Shown one piece after another: positions 54,443 to 64,000 of a stretch of 64,000 nucleotides of DNA. Source of the DNA: Anaerotignum propionicum DSM 1682 (GTDB lineage Bacteria > Bacillota > Clostridia > Lachnospirales > Anaerotignaceae); NCBI RefSeq assembly GCF_001561955.1, contig NZ_CP014223.1, positions 124,001 through 188,000 of the forward strand. Reading direction: 5' to 3'. The translations under genes were made by a program, and so were the position numbers. Numbering within the stretch: the stretch's first letter is position 1; each line of letters opens with the position of its first letter. The notes below the pieces were generated by a model. That model saw nothing but the letters and a program-made list of their open reading frames with translations. It had not been told where the DNA came from and did not search any database.

Positions 54443-55126
54443 ATGAAAGTAACTTATTTTAATCATAGCGGTTTTTTAGTGGAAACGGAAAACAAAGTAT
54501 TGGTATTTGACTATTATTCTCAGGGGAAGCTTTTTGATTTTTTTGACCCCAAATCCTATAAGGGCAAGGACATTATTTTCTTTGTATCCCACAATCATAG
54601 TGACCATTTTGACACAAGGATACTTGATTGGACGGATGAGGCATCCTATGTCATCTCTCATGATGTAACACTGGACACTGCCTTTTGTGGGGAGGTTTTG
54701 TATGTGAAGCCCCACGAAACCTATCAATTCCATGGGCTTACCATTGAAACCTTATTATCCAATGATGAGGGTGTGGCCTTTGCTGTGCTGGAGGATGGAA
54801 AAGCAATTTACCACGGAGGAGATTTGAACTGGTGGCATTGGAATGGCGAGAGCCAGGAATTTAATAATGAAATTGCTAAAAGCTATCAAGATGAAATCTT
54901 ACGAATAAAAGGTAGAAAATTTCAGGTGGCATTTATTCCTGCGGATTTGCGACTACAGGATAAGTACTATTGGGCAACGGATTACTTTATGCAGGAGGTT
55001 GATGCAGACGCTGTATTTCCTATGCATTTTTGGGGAAAGTTTGAGGTTTGCCGAATGCTAAAAGAAAAACCTTATGGGGATAAAATAATACAAATCTCTA
55101 AAGAAAATGAGACATTTACAATTTAA
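54443..55126 (+). CDS. UlaG-like metallo-beta-lactamase-fold hydrolase
   Basis: 227 residues. The metal motif is SHNHSDHFD and later ligands are in YHGGDLNWWHW and PMHFWG. The short N-terminal MKVTYFNHSGFLVET is typical of UlaG-type/COG2220 proteins. The substrate is unknown. AGGAGG precedes the ATG. It is a single gene, with about 300 AT-rich bases upstream and no gene in them. Confidence 0.85.
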   Translation: MKVTYFNHSGFLVETENKVLVFDYYSQGKLFDFFDPKSYKGKDIIFFVSHNHSDHFDTRILDWTDEASYVISHDVTLDTAFCGEVLYVKPHETYQFHGLTIETLLSNDEGVAFAVLEDGKAIYHGGDLNWWHWNGESQEFNNEIAKSYQDEILRIKGRKFQVAFIPADLRLQDKYYWATDYFMQEVDADAVFPMHFWGKFEVCRMLKEKPYGDKIIQISKENETFTI

Positions 55127-55302
55127 ACATTAGGTCTAACTTCAAAGATCTTTAGCGTTTTCCTTGATATGAATATTTAAAATAAAAGGCATTGAAAAAG
55201 CCACTATAAGGAGAGCATAGGGTTGTTCTATAAAAAGTCTGACCAAGAATTGCAGGGATAGGGACAGTGTTGAAGTATCCCTTGAAATTAGGAGGACAGA
55301 GT

Positions 55303-56106
55303 ATGAAAGGAAAAAATTGGCGGGAATATGAGCCGCAGAGAATAAAGAAAAAGCGGCGCAGACGCCGAAAAGGCGGATTGCCCATAAAGCTAATCTTACT
55401 TATCTTCCTTTTTGCAGTGGGATATGCCGGATTCGAGATTTATTTTCACTTTAGCAAGCCTTATATTATTGGCCTTGATGCCGGTCATGGTGGTGTTGAT
55501 ACCGGAGCGGTGGGTATCATCGAAGAGGTTGCGCTGACAGAGAAAACCACTGCCAAGCTGGCAGAACTATTGGAGGCAGATGGGCGTTTCCGCGTGGTTC
55601 TTTCTCGAAAAGACGGCGAGGATAAAACTGTTACTGATAGAAACAAGCTTTTTCAAAGGGCAAAGCCGGATTTGGTTCTTTCTATTCATGCCAATTCAGG
55701 GGAAGATGCATCAGCCTATGGATTTGAATGTTATCCATCGCCTCCGGGAAAAAAGAACTATGAGAGAAGTCTGGCATTTGCCCAATACATAGCAATGGAA
55801 ATGAAAGTGGCAGGGGCAAGGCTTAGAGGGCCGGATGGCGTTCGGTTTGGATATTATGTACCTGACGAGACAGGAAATACTTCCAAGCTGCTGATTGATT
55901 CTACTGATACGCAGGTTTATGACTATGATACCTTTGGAATGCTAAAAAATATGACTTGTCCCGCAGTTTTGGTGGAGCAATGCTTTGTTACCAATGAGCA
56001 GGATGTAAAGGATTTTGGTACAGAAGAAGGTTGTGCAAAGGCTGCACAAGCCTATTATCAGGGAATCTGTCAATACTTGAGTACGTTGGAAAAAGGGAAA
56101 TCATAA
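55303..56106 (+). CDS. N-acetylmuramoyl-L-alanine amidase (Amidase_3), membrane-anchored
   Basis: 267 residues. A basic cytoplasmic start (KKRRRRRK) and one membrane helix (LILLIFLFAVGYAGFEIYF) are followed by the amidase domain: GLDAGHGGVDTGA (zinc His), LSIHANSGED (zinc His) and LVEQCFVTN (catalytic Glu). It cuts the peptide stem from peptidoglycan. ATG 55303 is preceded by GGAGG; an upstream start at 55267 lacks a site. A hairpin follows at 56108-56137. Confidence 0.9.
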   Translation: MKGKNWREYEPQRIKKKRRRRRKGGLPIKLILLIFLFAVGYAGFEIYFHFSKPYIIGLDAGHGGVDTGAVGIIEEVALTEKTTAKLAELLEADGRFRVVLSRKDGEDKTVTDRNKLFQRAKPDLVLSIHANSGEDASAYGFECYPSPPGKKNYERSLAFAQYIAMEMKVAGARLRGPDGVRFGYYVPDETGNTSKLLIDSTDTQVYDYDTFGMLKNMTCPAVLVEQCFVTNEQDVKDFGTEEGCAKAAQAYYQGICQYLSTLEKGKS

Positions 56107-56140
56107 AAGGAGTGCCGATTTATCGGCACTCCTTTTATGT
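56106..56140. terminator. Terminator between amidase and transporter genes
   Basis: AAAAGGAGTGCCGAT pairs with ATCGGCACTCCTTTT around a TT loop, so it can end both convergent genes. Confidence 0.9.
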
Positions 56141-56199
56141 CCTTTAAGAAAATGGCTTTAACCGTCCGTGTTCAGATGCGCTTGAGATCCATTAGCTCC

Positions 56200-57363
56200 T
56201 TATTCCACCTTCAATTTTTTTTCTTTTAGGCGATGATTGGTTGTTTCTCGAAGGAGTGTATAAAGAACGGAAACAATTGGTATAAATATAAGCATACCAA
56301 TGATTCCGAATAAGCTTCCGCCGATGGTTACTGCCGCAAGAACCCATATAGAGGGCAAACCGACAGAGCCTCCTACAACATTGGGATAAATCAGGTTGCC
56401 TTCAACCTGTTGCAGAATAAAAAACAGGATAACAAAGATAAGCGCTTGAGCAGGACTCACTGTTAAAATCAGAAATGTACCCAATAATAGCCCGATAAAA
56501 GCCCCGAAAATAGGGATTAAGGCTGTAAAAGCAATAAATACGCCGATCAATAATGCATAAGGCAGACGCATTATAGACATTGCCACGAAGAACATAGAGC
56601 CTAAAATAACCGCCTCAAGGCACTGACCGGCAAGGAAGCTTGCGAAAATTTTGTGAGTCAAAGCACAGATTTCAATTGTCTTTTGTGCATACTTCTGTGG
56701 TAAAAAGGCAAAAAGAAGCTTTCGGATTTGTCTGCCCAAAGTTTCCTTTTGCAGCAAGATATAGCAAGCGAAAACGAAACCAATGAAAAAGGAGGTAAAG
56801 GCACTTAGAATACCCTTGGCAACGACGAAGGTGGAGTCTAAGATGTTGCCAATGCCTGACTTGAAAAAGTCAGCTATGCCGGTGGCCAGTTTTTGCCAAT
56901 CAATCTCAATGGTTGACAGATAAGATAAGGCTTCGGGGTTTGCGGAAAAGAAATTTTCAAGTTTTGCTTCCAGGTTGGGAATTCTTTCCGGCAAGGAGCG
57001 TGCCAAATCCGTTGCGGTGGTTGCCAGCTGGGGCAAAACCAGAGCAGTCACAATAAACAACAGTGCCAGCACAAAAATGATAGCCAGAATCAGGCTGACG
57101 GGATGAGCCATTTTCTCCAAACGTTGTTTTTTCTTTCCTTTCGCCGACAGCAAGGGTTTGGTAAACAGCATTTTTTGAATCCGATCCATGGGGACGCTCA
57201 AAATGAAAGCAATGGCGCAACCCAAGAATAAGGGCAGTAGGATATGCAGAATAAAGCTGACAGAACCTATCACGATGTCAAAGCGGTAAAGGCCAATTAG
57301 AATTAGAATGGCAAAAACAATCAGACCTCTTATTTTACGAATATTGTTTTGGTTCAGTTCCAT
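56200..57363 (-). CDS. AI-2E-family (PF01594) membrane transporter
   Basis: 387 residues with seven to eight hydrophobic segments and the family features PLFLGCAIAFILSVPMDRI near the N-terminus and GNLIYPNVVGGSVGLPSIW toward the end. Members export small molecules or ions; the link to autoinducer-2 holds for only a few. AAAGAAGGTG precedes the ATG. It is a single leftward gene. Confidence 0.9.
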   Translation of the reverse strand: MELNQNNIRKIRGLIVFAILILIGLYRFDIVIGSVSFILHILLPLFLGCAIAFILSVPMDRIQKMLFTKPLLSAKGKKKQRLEKMAHPVSLILAIIFVLALLFIVTALVLPQLATTATDLARSLPERIPNLEAKLENFFSANPEALSYLSTIEIDWQKLATGIADFFKSGIGNILDSTFVVAKGILSAFTSFFIGFVFACYILLQKETLGRQIRKLLFAFLPQKYAQKTIEICALTHKIFASFLAGQCLEAVILGSMFFVAMSIMRLPYALLIGVFIAFTALIPIFGAFIGLLLGTFLILTVSPAQALIFVILFFILQQVEGNLIYPNVVGGSVGLPSIWVLAAVTIGGSLFGIIGMLIFIPIVSVLYTLLRETTNHRLKEKKLKVE

Positions 57364-57752
57364 TTAGGGAACACCTTCTTTCTGTTTTAGGGAATTGCAT
57401 ATCATCATTGTAAACTGTCAAGCAGGTGAAAAATTTTATGTGGGATAGCCGTAACCATGCATGTAAGGGCTGTTTAAGATACATTTTGATTTGAAATAGT
57501 ATAGCATGCGCAAACAAAAATAGCAATGAATTCCATTGTGTGTGGCGACTGACAAAAAAAGTTCGAAGATAGGAGTTCCCATTTTATTAGAAGGTGTAAC
57601 ATATAAAAACATAAGGTGCGAAAAAAGTAGTAAGGGGGATTTTTCGGAATCCTTGTGAGATAATAAGAAAAACAAAATCCCATATGTTGACCGTTTTGGT
57701 GGGTTGTAGTATCCTAAATAATAAAGTGAATTGTAATAAATGGGGGAAGTAT
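57364..57752. promoter_or_regulatory. Divergent control region of transporter and sensor kinase
   Basis: About 390 bases without a gene. TTGACC (57687-57692) and TATCCT (57710-57715), spacing 17, form a plausible promoter for the kinase gene. Confidence 0.5.
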
Positions 57753-59471
57753 ATGACATTGGATATTCTGAAAAATTTAATACTGAATTTGTCTATGTTG
57801 GTTATTATTGCCCAACTTTTGACAAAGACAACCTTCATCAAACAATTTATGTTTTCTTATAAAACAGATATCAAATCCAATGTTGCTTTGGCGGTAATTT
57901 TTGGATTGATTAGTGTGTTGTCTACCTACACGGGAACGGATGTAAATGGTGCCATTGTAAATACCCGCGTCATCGGAGTGATGTCTGGTGGAATTATCGG
58001 CGGTCCAATTGTTGGAATGGGAGCGGCAATCATCGGCGGATTGCATCGGTATTTTTTTGATGTGGGAGGCTTTACTTCTGTAGCATGTGCTATTTCCACT
58101 TTCACAGAGGGTGTTATTGGTGTTTTGGCATCAAAATACCTAAAGCGCAATGAATGGAAAAAAGTTGATATTTTTTTGATTTCCGCCTTAGCAGAAGTAT
58201 TACAGATGATAATTATTTTACTGGTGGCAAAACCTTATCCTGCGGCAGTGGAGACGGTACAAATCATTGCTGTTCCAATGATATTATTTAATTCCTTGGG
58301 CATGGTTATTTTCATTTCTGTTTTCAATTCCATTTTCATAGAGCAGGATAATGAGTCTGCCAAAAGAATTAAACTGGCTTTCGATATTTCGGAGCAGTGC
58401 CTGCCCTTTTTGCGAAAAGGGATGTATAACAAGGAAAATATGGATAAGGTCACCAAAATGATTCTGGAAAACTCCAAGGATGGCGGTGTGGTTATAACGG
58501 ATACGGAAAAAATTCTCAGCTATCAATGTGATGTTGCTGCATTGGGGGAAAGCGTGGGAGGGAGACACCTGCCACAAATTGCCCAATTGGTCATTGGCAA
58601 GGACCGAGTAATGGTTGCCGAAGGGGCAGACGAGGGAGATATTTTTTATGAGCATTTGAAGAATTTCACCATTGTGGGTGCGCCTTTGCATAGTAAAGGA
58701 TATGTAGTAGGGGCAATTTTGGTTTTTACAAAGAAATTTAAAATATCAATACAAACGGACAAGGATTTCGTTGATGGTTTGGCAAAGCTTTTTTCTACCC
58801 AATTGGAATTGGCTGAGGCGCAAAAACAACGAGAGTTGTTGCAAAAGGCAGAGTTTAGAGCGTTGCAATCTCAAATTAATCCCCATTTTTTGTTTAATGC
58901 TTTAAATACCATTACTGCATTTTGTCGTGAGAAGCCGGAAAAGGCAAGGGAATTATTAATTGTCCTAAGCACTTATTTCAGAAATACTTTAAATACGAAT
59001 CAATATATGATTGATATTTATGATGAATTTTCTCATGTAGACGCCTATTTGCAATTGGAAAAAGCAAGGTTTGAGGATAGATTGATACTAGACATTGATG
59101 TGCCCATGGATTTGCACTGTCGGGTGCCAAGTTTTATCTTACAGCCTATTGTGGAAAATGCTGTGAAGCATGGTGCGATGAAGAGAAGCGCTGGAAAGGT
59201 CTCCATTCAAGCACGGCAAACAGAGCAAATGGTAACAATTGCAGTTAAGGATTCCGGATATGGTATCCCCCAAGAAATTATTGATGCATTGCATAACGAT
59301 ACCTTGGATAGTTCAAAGGTTGGGCTTTCCAATGTGGATAAAAGACTGCGCAGCATCTATGGACAGGATTATGGCTTGGAAATTCAAGCTTCGTCAGAAG
59401 GGTCGGAAGTTACCATTAAAATCCCAATGGATAAGGGGGTGGAAGTAGATGAAAATAGCAATCGTGGATGA
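57753..59471 (+). CDS. LytS/BtsS-type sensor histidine kinase
   Basis: 572 residues. Five to six membrane helices (5TMR-LYT domain, about 1-180) are followed by a GAF-like domain (about 210-350), then a HisKA_7-type kinase with the phospho-His378 in LQSQINPHFLFNALNTI and an ATPase domain (VENAVKHG, DSGYGIP). LytS-type kinases sense membrane state or extracellular pyruvate. ATG 57753 follows GGGGGAAG. It overlaps the response regulator gene by 23 bases. Confidence 0.93.
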   Translation: MTLDILKNLILNLSMLVIIAQLLTKTTFIKQFMFSYKTDIKSNVALAVIFGLISVLSTYTGTDVNGAIVNTRVIGVMSGGIIGGPIVGMGAAIIGGLHRYFFDVGGFTSVACAISTFTEGVIGVLASKYLKRNEWKKVDIFLISALAEVLQMIIILLVAKPYPAAVETVQIIAVPMILFNSLGMVIFISVFNSIFIEQDNESAKRIKLAFDISEQCLPFLRKGMYNKENMDKVTKMILENSKDGGVVITDTEKILSYQCDVAALGESVGGRHLPQIAQLVIGKDRVMVAEGADEGDIFYEHLKNFTIVGAPLHSKGYVVGAILVFTKKFKISIQTDKDFVDGLAKLFSTQLELAEAQKQRELLQKAEFRALQSQINPHFLFNALNTITAFCREKPEKARELLIVLSTYFRNTLNTNQYMIDIYDEFSHVDAYLQLEKARFEDRLILDIDVPMDLHCRVPSFILQPIVENAVKHGAMKRSAGKVSIQARQTEQMVTIAVKDSGYGIPQEIIDALHNDTLDSSKVGLSNVDKRLRSIYGQDYGLEIQASSEGSEVTIKIPMDKGVEVDENSNRG

Positions 59472-60189
59472 CGAAAGGCCGTCCAGAAGTGAGCTTCGTC
59501 ATTTGATTTTAGACTGTCTGGGAGAAGGAGAAATTATGGAGGCCAGCTCCGGCGCTGAGGCTATGGAGTTATTTTTGAAAGAAGATTTCGACTTGATTTT
59601 TATGGACATTAATTTGGGTGATATGGATGGTACCACTTTGGCTGCCATGGCGAAAAAAGCCCAGCCTCAGGTTGAAATTGTGTTTGCCACTGCATATAAC
59701 AGTTATGCGGAGAAGGCCTTTGATATTGATGCATTGAACTATATTCTCAAGCCCTTTGATCCCAAGAGAATTGAGCAAACGATACAACGTTTTTTAAAAA
59801 AGCGAGGGCAAGAAAGCAGTGGAAAGGCACTTGCTAGGGAGGACGAAAAAAAACCTATTTCGAAGGTTTCCATCAACAGCGATAAAAAAATGATTTTATT
59901 GGATATCTCAGATATTGTCTATATCGAAACGGGTAAGCGGGCATGTATAGTTCACGCAAAAGGGAAGTCTTATACAGCATCTTGCTCCATGAATTCCTTT
60001 GAGGAACGGCTGAAGGAGAGCGGTTTTTTCCGTATTCATAAAAGCTATTTGATTAATTTGGAGTATGTTATTGAAATTTATCCATGGTTTAATAATACCA
60101 CTTGTGTGAAAATGCAGGGTTATGAAAAGGAAATTTTAACGGTAGGTAGAAACCAGATAAAGGAGTTGAAACAACTTTTTAGTATGTAA
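59449..60189 (+). CDS. LytTR-family response regulator
   Basis: 246 residues. The receiver domain has acceptor Asp53 in LIFMDINLGD and Lys in LNYILKPFD. The C-terminal LytTR DNA-binding domain (about 140-245) has YIETGKRACIVHAKGKSY, FFRIHKSYLINLEYV and VGRNQIKELKQLF. It overlaps the kinase gene. Its likely target is the CstA-type gene 770 bases downstream. Confidence 0.94.
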   Translation: MKIAIVDDERPSRSELRHLILDCLGEGEIMEASSGAEAMELFLKEDFDLIFMDINLGDMDGTTLAAMAKKAQPQVEIVFATAYNSYAEKAFDIDALNYILKPFDPKRIEQTIQRFLKKRGQESSGKALAREDEKKPISKVSINSDKKMILLDISDIVYIETGKRACIVHAKGKSYTASCSMNSFEERLKESGFFRIHKSYLINLEYVIEIYPWFNNTTCVKMQGYEKEILTVGRNQIKELKQLFSM

Positions 60190-60884
60190 CTGTGGAAAAG
60201 GCCGGAGCAGAACTTTAGGGGCTCGCTGTAATTTAACCTTTATTTTGAAATCATAAAAAGACATATATGGCATAGAAAAAAGAGCTTTCATTTAAAAAAG
60301 AAAGAAAGCTCTTTTTTTACTGGCGTGAAAAAGGTAAAATTGAATGCTGTGGCTTTCCATTGTTTGAGAAGAAATAAACAAAATAAGCGGGACTGATTGA
60401 AACAAACAGGATAGTTTTCTATTATTTCACCCACGGAAAAGGTGTAAGAAATTTTGAAAATACTGTATTTTTTATACTAGATTTTAAATAAACGTTAAAA
60501 TTACATTAAAATGAAATGCATTTTGCACAGCAAATTCTGCTTTTTATGCTTGAATATTAACCAGTGACAACAAAAAGCAGTACAAAAGCGTGAAAATGAG
60601 ATATTCTTTCCTTAGAATCATATTTCACAAGAAATGTGTGACAGGCTATAGACAAAGTTAAGATATTGCGGTGGTGTTGGGATTTGTAAGTATTCTCAAT
60701 AGATAAACTTTTTGAATTATTCAAATAATAAATTTTTATTGCTTGATTTTGATAATAAATCTTGAACGGAACAATAAAGATTTTAGCCGCTGTTTTTTGG
60801 ATGGTATTTCAGAAATCAACTTTATCAAGCTTAGGAACAGATTTTTTATGGGATATGCCATTTGTGCTGTCTGCGGAAAACGGA
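60190..60884. other. Intergenic region upstream of the CstA-type gene
   Basis: It holds a terminator for the two-component operon (AAAAAGAGCTTTC...GAAAGCTCTTTTTTT, about 60277-60316) and a long AT-rich leader. A 68-codon frame at 60762 is not supported. LytTR binding repeats would be expected here, but I could not identify a clear pair. Confidence 0.5.
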
Positions 60885-60900
60885 TGGCATAAGTACTGCT
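60885..60900 (+). promoter_or_regulatory. Possible sigma-54 (-24/-12) promoter
   Basis: TGGCATAAGTACTGCT agrees with TGGCAYRNNNNTTGCW at all but one fixed position, with the required ten bases between GG and GC. It lies 60 bases upstream of the CstA-type start. No enhancer-binding protein gene is in view, so this stays tentative. Confidence 0.3.
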
Positions 60901-60960
60901 CCCTATGGGCGGTAGAACTTATAAATTACATATTTCTAAAAATGAAAGGAAGGGATAGTT

Positions 60961-62394
60961 ATGATTAGTTTCTTCGTATGTCTTGCAATTCTTATCGTAG
61001 GTTATGTAGTATATGGTGCTTTCATTGAAAGAACCTTCAAGCCTGACGACAGAGAAACACCTGCTGTAGCTATGGCAGATGGAACAGACTACGTGGTAAT
61101 GGGCAATGGTAAGATTTTTTTAATTCAGCTGTTAAATATTGCGGGGTTAGGCCCTATTTATGGTGCAATTGCAGGTGCTTTGTGGGGTCCATCAGTATTT
61201 TTATGGATCACCTTCGGTACTATTTTTGCAGGCGGTGTGCATGATTATCTTTCAGGTATGATTTCCATGCGTCATAAAGGTACTAGCATTTCTGAAATTG
61301 TTGGCATTTATCTTGGACCTTTTATGAAAACCGTAATGCGTATTTTCTCTGTTGTATTGCTGGTGTTGGTTGGTACTGTTTTTGCAACAGGCCCCTCTGC
61401 TCTTTTGGCAATGCTGACTCCGGAAACATTTGATGCAAAATTCTGGTTGATTGTAGTAATTGCGTATTATTTCTTGGCTACTTTAGTACCTATTGATAAA
61501 TTGATTGGTAAAATATATCCTATCTTTGGTATTTGTTTGATTGTTATGGCTCTTGGCGTAGCCAGTGGAATTGTAATGCAAGGCTATACCATCCCTGAAA
61601 TTACATTTAGCAACCTTCATCCAAAGGGACAGGCAATTTGGCCCTTCATGTTTATTACCGTTGCTTGTGGTGCTATTTCTGGTTTCCATGCAACCCAGTC
61701 CCCTCTGATGGCACGTTGCATGAAGAGCGAAAAAGACGGCAGAAAAATTTTCTACGGCGCGATGGTTTGTGAAGGTGTCATTGCCCTGATTTGGGCAGCA
61801 GCAGGCGTTGCATTTTACCAAAGTACAGGCGGCTTGGCAGAGGCAATTACAAGACTTGGCGGACAGGGTGGTGTTGTTTATGAAATTTGTAATACCCTTC
61901 TTGGTCCCATTGGGGCAGTGATTGCAATGGTTGGCGTTATTGCTTGTCCTATTTCTTCCGGCGATACCGCTTTTAGAAGTGCTCGATTGGTTATTGCTGA
62001 CTGGTTTAAAATTGACCAGAAAAAAATCAAACCCAGACTTGGGGTTACCATTCCATTGTTAGTAATTGGTGCATTGCTTTCTCAGGTGGACATCACAATT
62101 ATCTGGAGATATTTCTCTTGGAGTAACCAAACTTTGGCTATGATTGCTCTTTGGGCAGCAGCGGCATATTTACGTAAGAATAAAATTTTGCCTTGGGTTG
62201 CAGTCATTCCCGCAACATTTATGTCAGCGGTAAGCTGTACCTATATTTTAATGGCACCGGAAGGATTTAAACTAAGCGCAGCTATCTCCTATCCTGCTGG
62301 TATTATTTTTGCAGCTCTTTGCTTCATTCTGTTTATGGTAAAAATCATGAATAAAAATTATACAGCAGAGCAAGATACTACTGCAAGCATTTGA
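60961..62394 (+). CDS. CstA-family transporter (carbon starvation protein A type)
   Basis: 477 residues with about 14 hydrophobic segments and CstA landmarks GPIYGAIAGALWGPSVFLW, GGVHDYLSGM and SGFHATQSPLMARCM. This short form (E. coli CstA and BtsT have about 700) is common in anaerobes. Family members import peptides or pyruvate. The LytS/LytTR pair next door parallels the BtsS/BtsR-BtsT pyruvate system of E. coli. AAGGAAGGG precedes the ATG. Confidence 0.92.
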   Translation: MISFFVCLAILIVGYVVYGAFIERTFKPDDRETPAVAMADGTDYVVMGNGKIFLIQLLNIAGLGPIYGAIAGALWGPSVFLWITFGTIFAGGVHDYLSGMISMRHKGTSISEIVGIYLGPFMKTVMRIFSVVLLVLVGTVFATGPSALLAMLTPETFDAKFWLIVVIAYYFLATLVPIDKLIGKIYPIFGICLIVMALGVASGIVMQGYTIPEITFSNLHPKGQAIWPFMFITVACGAISGFHATQSPLMARCMKSEKDGRKIFYGAMVCEGVIALIWAAAGVAFYQSTGGLAEAITRLGGQGGVVYEICNTLLGPIGAVIAMVGVIACPISSGDTAFRSARLVIADWFKIDQKKIKPRLGVTIPLLVIGALLSQVDITIIWRYFSWSNQTLAMIALWAAAAYLRKNKILPWVAVIPATFMSAVSCTYILMAPEGFKLSAAISYPAGIIFAALCFILFMVKIMNKNYTAEQDTTASI

Positions 62395-62476
62395 TTTACT
62401 TTAACGAAAGAGCCCTTAATAGGCTGCAATACATCCTAGGGGCATGAAACCATTTTACGAAGAATATACAAAGGAT

Positions 62477-62526
62477 AAAAAGGCTCCATTGCGTGCAAAA
62501 GTTTTGCATTGTAATGGGGCTTTTCA
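62477..62526 (+). terminator. Terminator of the CstA-type gene
   Basis: AAAAGGCTCCATTG and the inner GTGCAAAAG/TTTTGCAT arms pair with TAATGGGGCTTTT. It lies about 80 bases after the stop. The remaining 200 bases before gltX hold no gene or T-box. Confidence 0.8.
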
Positions 62527-62725
62527 ATTATTTGGATAACAACTGGATAACATGCGGATATGATTTAAAGAACGACGGACGGAAACCAAAAAACGAACGT
62601 TAGAAAATTTCAAAGAATGGCACCAAACCCTCTGGAAAAAGGGCTTTACAGCGGACAGGTTTGCGTATAAACTAGAATGAGTTATAAAAGCTTGCAGGAT
62701 TAATATGTGAAAGGAAGTATTAAAA

Positions 62726-64000
62726 ATGGAAATCAGAACAAGGTTTGCGCCCAGTCCTACGGGATATATGCATATTGGCAATTTGCGTACGGCGTTATAT
62801 GAATATTTGATTGCAAAGTCTCAAGGAGGAAAATTCATTCTGCGTATTGAAGATACAGACCAGGGACGTTTGGTGGAAGGCGCCACAGATATTATATATA
62901 ATACATTGAAAATGACAGGTTTACATCATGATGAAGGTCCTGATGTTGGCGGTGCATTTGGTCCTTATATACAGAGTGAACGTATGGGCATGTATATGGA
63001 TTATGCCAAGGAATTGGTGGAAAAGGGAGAGGCATATTATTGCTTCTGTACCAAGGAGCGTTTGGAGGCTTTGAAGGAAAACAATGGGGAAGGTGCGGCG
63101 TTTGCCAAGTATGACCGTCATTGTTTCCATTTGACCAAGGAAGAAGTGCAGGGGAAGCTGGATGCAGGCGAACCCTTTGTCATCCGTCAAAAAATGCCTG
63201 AAGAGGGGACAACTACCTTTCATGACATGGTATATGGCGAAATCACTGTGGAAAATAAAGAGTTGGACGACCAAATTCTGATGAAAGCAGATGGATTCCC
63301 TACCTATAACTTTGCAAACGTGGTGGATGACCATTTGATGAAAATTACCCATGTGGTAAGAGGCAGTGAGTATTTATCTTCCACACCGAAGTACAATCTG
63401 CTGTATCAAGCCTTTGGCTGGGATGCACCGGTTTATGTGCATTTGCCTGCTGTTATGAGGGATGCACACCATAAGCTTTCTAAGCGTCATGGGGATAAAT
63501 CCTTTGAGGACCTGGTGAGAGAGGGGTACTTGGTTGAGGCAATCGTAAATTACATTGCTTTGTTAGGCTGGAGCCCTTCTGATAATACTGAAATTTTCAC
63601 ATTGCAGGAGCTTGAGGAAAAATTTGATATTGCAGGCTTAAGCAAATCCCCCGCAATTTTTGATATCAAAAAGTTGACATGGATGAACAGCGAATATATG
63701 AAGGCTATGGAGTTTGAAAAATTCTATGCCCTGGCCGAGCCAAAGCTTAGGGAAGCTTTGGGGGAAACGCAGTTGGATGGCAAGAAAATAGCCGTACTTT
63801 TGCAAAAACGTTTGGAAACCTTGAACGATATTCCTGCTTTGGTGGCCTTTTTTAAGGAATTGCCTACCTATGGAACGGAGCTGTATACCCATAAGAAAAT
63901 GAAAACCGATGATGCCATTGCGCTAACCAGCTTGCAGGCTGCTATTCCTGTTTTGAAGGAGTTGACGGAGTGGAGTGAAACAACAATCCATGACAGATTG
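62726..64000 (+). CDS. gltX: Glutamyl-tRNA synthetase (3'-truncated by window edge)
   Basis: 425 codons visible. Class I motifs are [16 protein letters not shown] (HIGH-type) and HKLSKRHGD (KMSKS-type), with [10 protein letters not shown] between. It charges tRNA-Glu in the cytoplasm. The ATG at 62726 follows AAAGGAAG, and the frame runs open to the last base. The C-terminal anticodon-binding part is cut off. Confidence 0.97.
   Translation, partial: MEIRTRFAPSPTGYMHIGNLRTALYEYLIAKSQGGKFILRIEDTDQGRLVEGATDIIYNTLKMTGLHHDEGPDVGGAFGPYIQSERMGMYMDYAKELVEKGEAYYCFCTKERLEALKENNGEGAAFAKYDRHCFHLTKEEVQGKLDAGEPFVIRQKMPEEGTTTFHDMVYGEITVENKELDDQILMKADGFPTYNFANVVDDHLMKITHVVRGSEYLSSTPKYNLLYQAFGWDAPVYVHLPAVMRDAHHKLSKRHGDKSFEDLVREGYLVEAIVNYIALLGWSPSDNTEIFTLQELEEKFDIAGLSKSPAIFDIKKLTWMNSEYMKAMEFEKFYALAEPKLREALGETQLDGKKIAVLLQKRLETLNDIPALVAFFKELPTYGTELYTHKKMKTDDAIALTSLQAAIPVLKELTEWSETTIHDRL

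Noticed and set aside
60762-60968. 68-codon rightward frame before the CstA-type gene
   Set aside because: No ribosome site, overlaps the start of the transporter gene and the promoter region; composition does not look coding.
1-64000. CRISPR arrays, rRNA and tRNA genes
   Set aside because: Looked for spaced direct repeats and for tRNA T-arm/acceptor patterns by eye; none was found.

Overview
The window looks like a chromosomal stretch of a low-GC, anaerobic, spore-forming Firmicute of the class Clostridia (Lachnospirales/Anaerotignum-like is my best guess, not proven). The reasons are T-box and TPP leaders, a dgt-dnaG-rpoD cluster, a PrpE-type phosphatase, a Cys-rich coat-like protein, TTG/GTG starts with strong AGGAGG sites, and AT-rich intergenic DNA. 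Housekeeping genes dominate the two flanks, and two insertions carry most of the novelty.

Left part (1-10 kb): the end of a MocR-type aminotransferase gene, T-box-controlled alaS, a COG2509-type FAD protein, brnQ, and an XRE regulator. From 9.5 to 19.9 kb lies a locus for a subtilisin-like protease and three small proteins, at least two of them related. The protease gene is cut in two within its catalytic HGTHVTG motif by an 8,191-bp segment flanked by the 8-bp repeat ACATGGGT. The segment carries a C-terminally short serine recombinase, a TPP riboswitch with thiM-thiE, a GntR regulator and a TRAP transporter whose dctP gene is frameshifted. Rejoining the two ends at the repeat rebuilds a complete S8 catalytic domain.

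Middle left (20-30.4 kb): a coat-like protein, prpE, dgt, dnaG, rpoD, trmK, a Nif3-family gene, a uridine-kinase-like gene and rnpB (RNase P RNA).

Island (about 30.37-50.23 kb, 19.8 kb): markedly AT-rich and bounded by an imperfect ~120-bp direct repeat of the rnpB 3' end plus its terminator, so rnpB appears to be the attachment site. It carries a two-gene RADAR-type anti-phage system (RdrA-like ATPase and RdrB-like adenosine deaminase) and a replication/integration module (XRE, II/X-like Rep with a 377-bp tandemly duplicated leader, tyrosine recombinase). It also has a surface-protein cargo (two copper-amine-oxidase-N domain proteins, a catalytically dead M48-like membrane protein, a GH26-like glycosidase), a frameshifted OLD/AbiL-like ATPase gene, an unassigned gene, and a terminal XerC/D-like integrase next to the right repeat.

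Right part (50.3-64 kb): a secreted protein, a small membrane protein with beta-carbonic anhydrase and an SRAP protein, an UlaG-like hydrolase, a cell-wall amidase, an AI-2E-family exporter, and a LytS/LytTR two-component system next to a CstA-type transporter (a probable pyruvate- or peptide-responsive uptake module). The window closes inside gltX. No CRISPR array, rRNA or tRNA gene was recognised.
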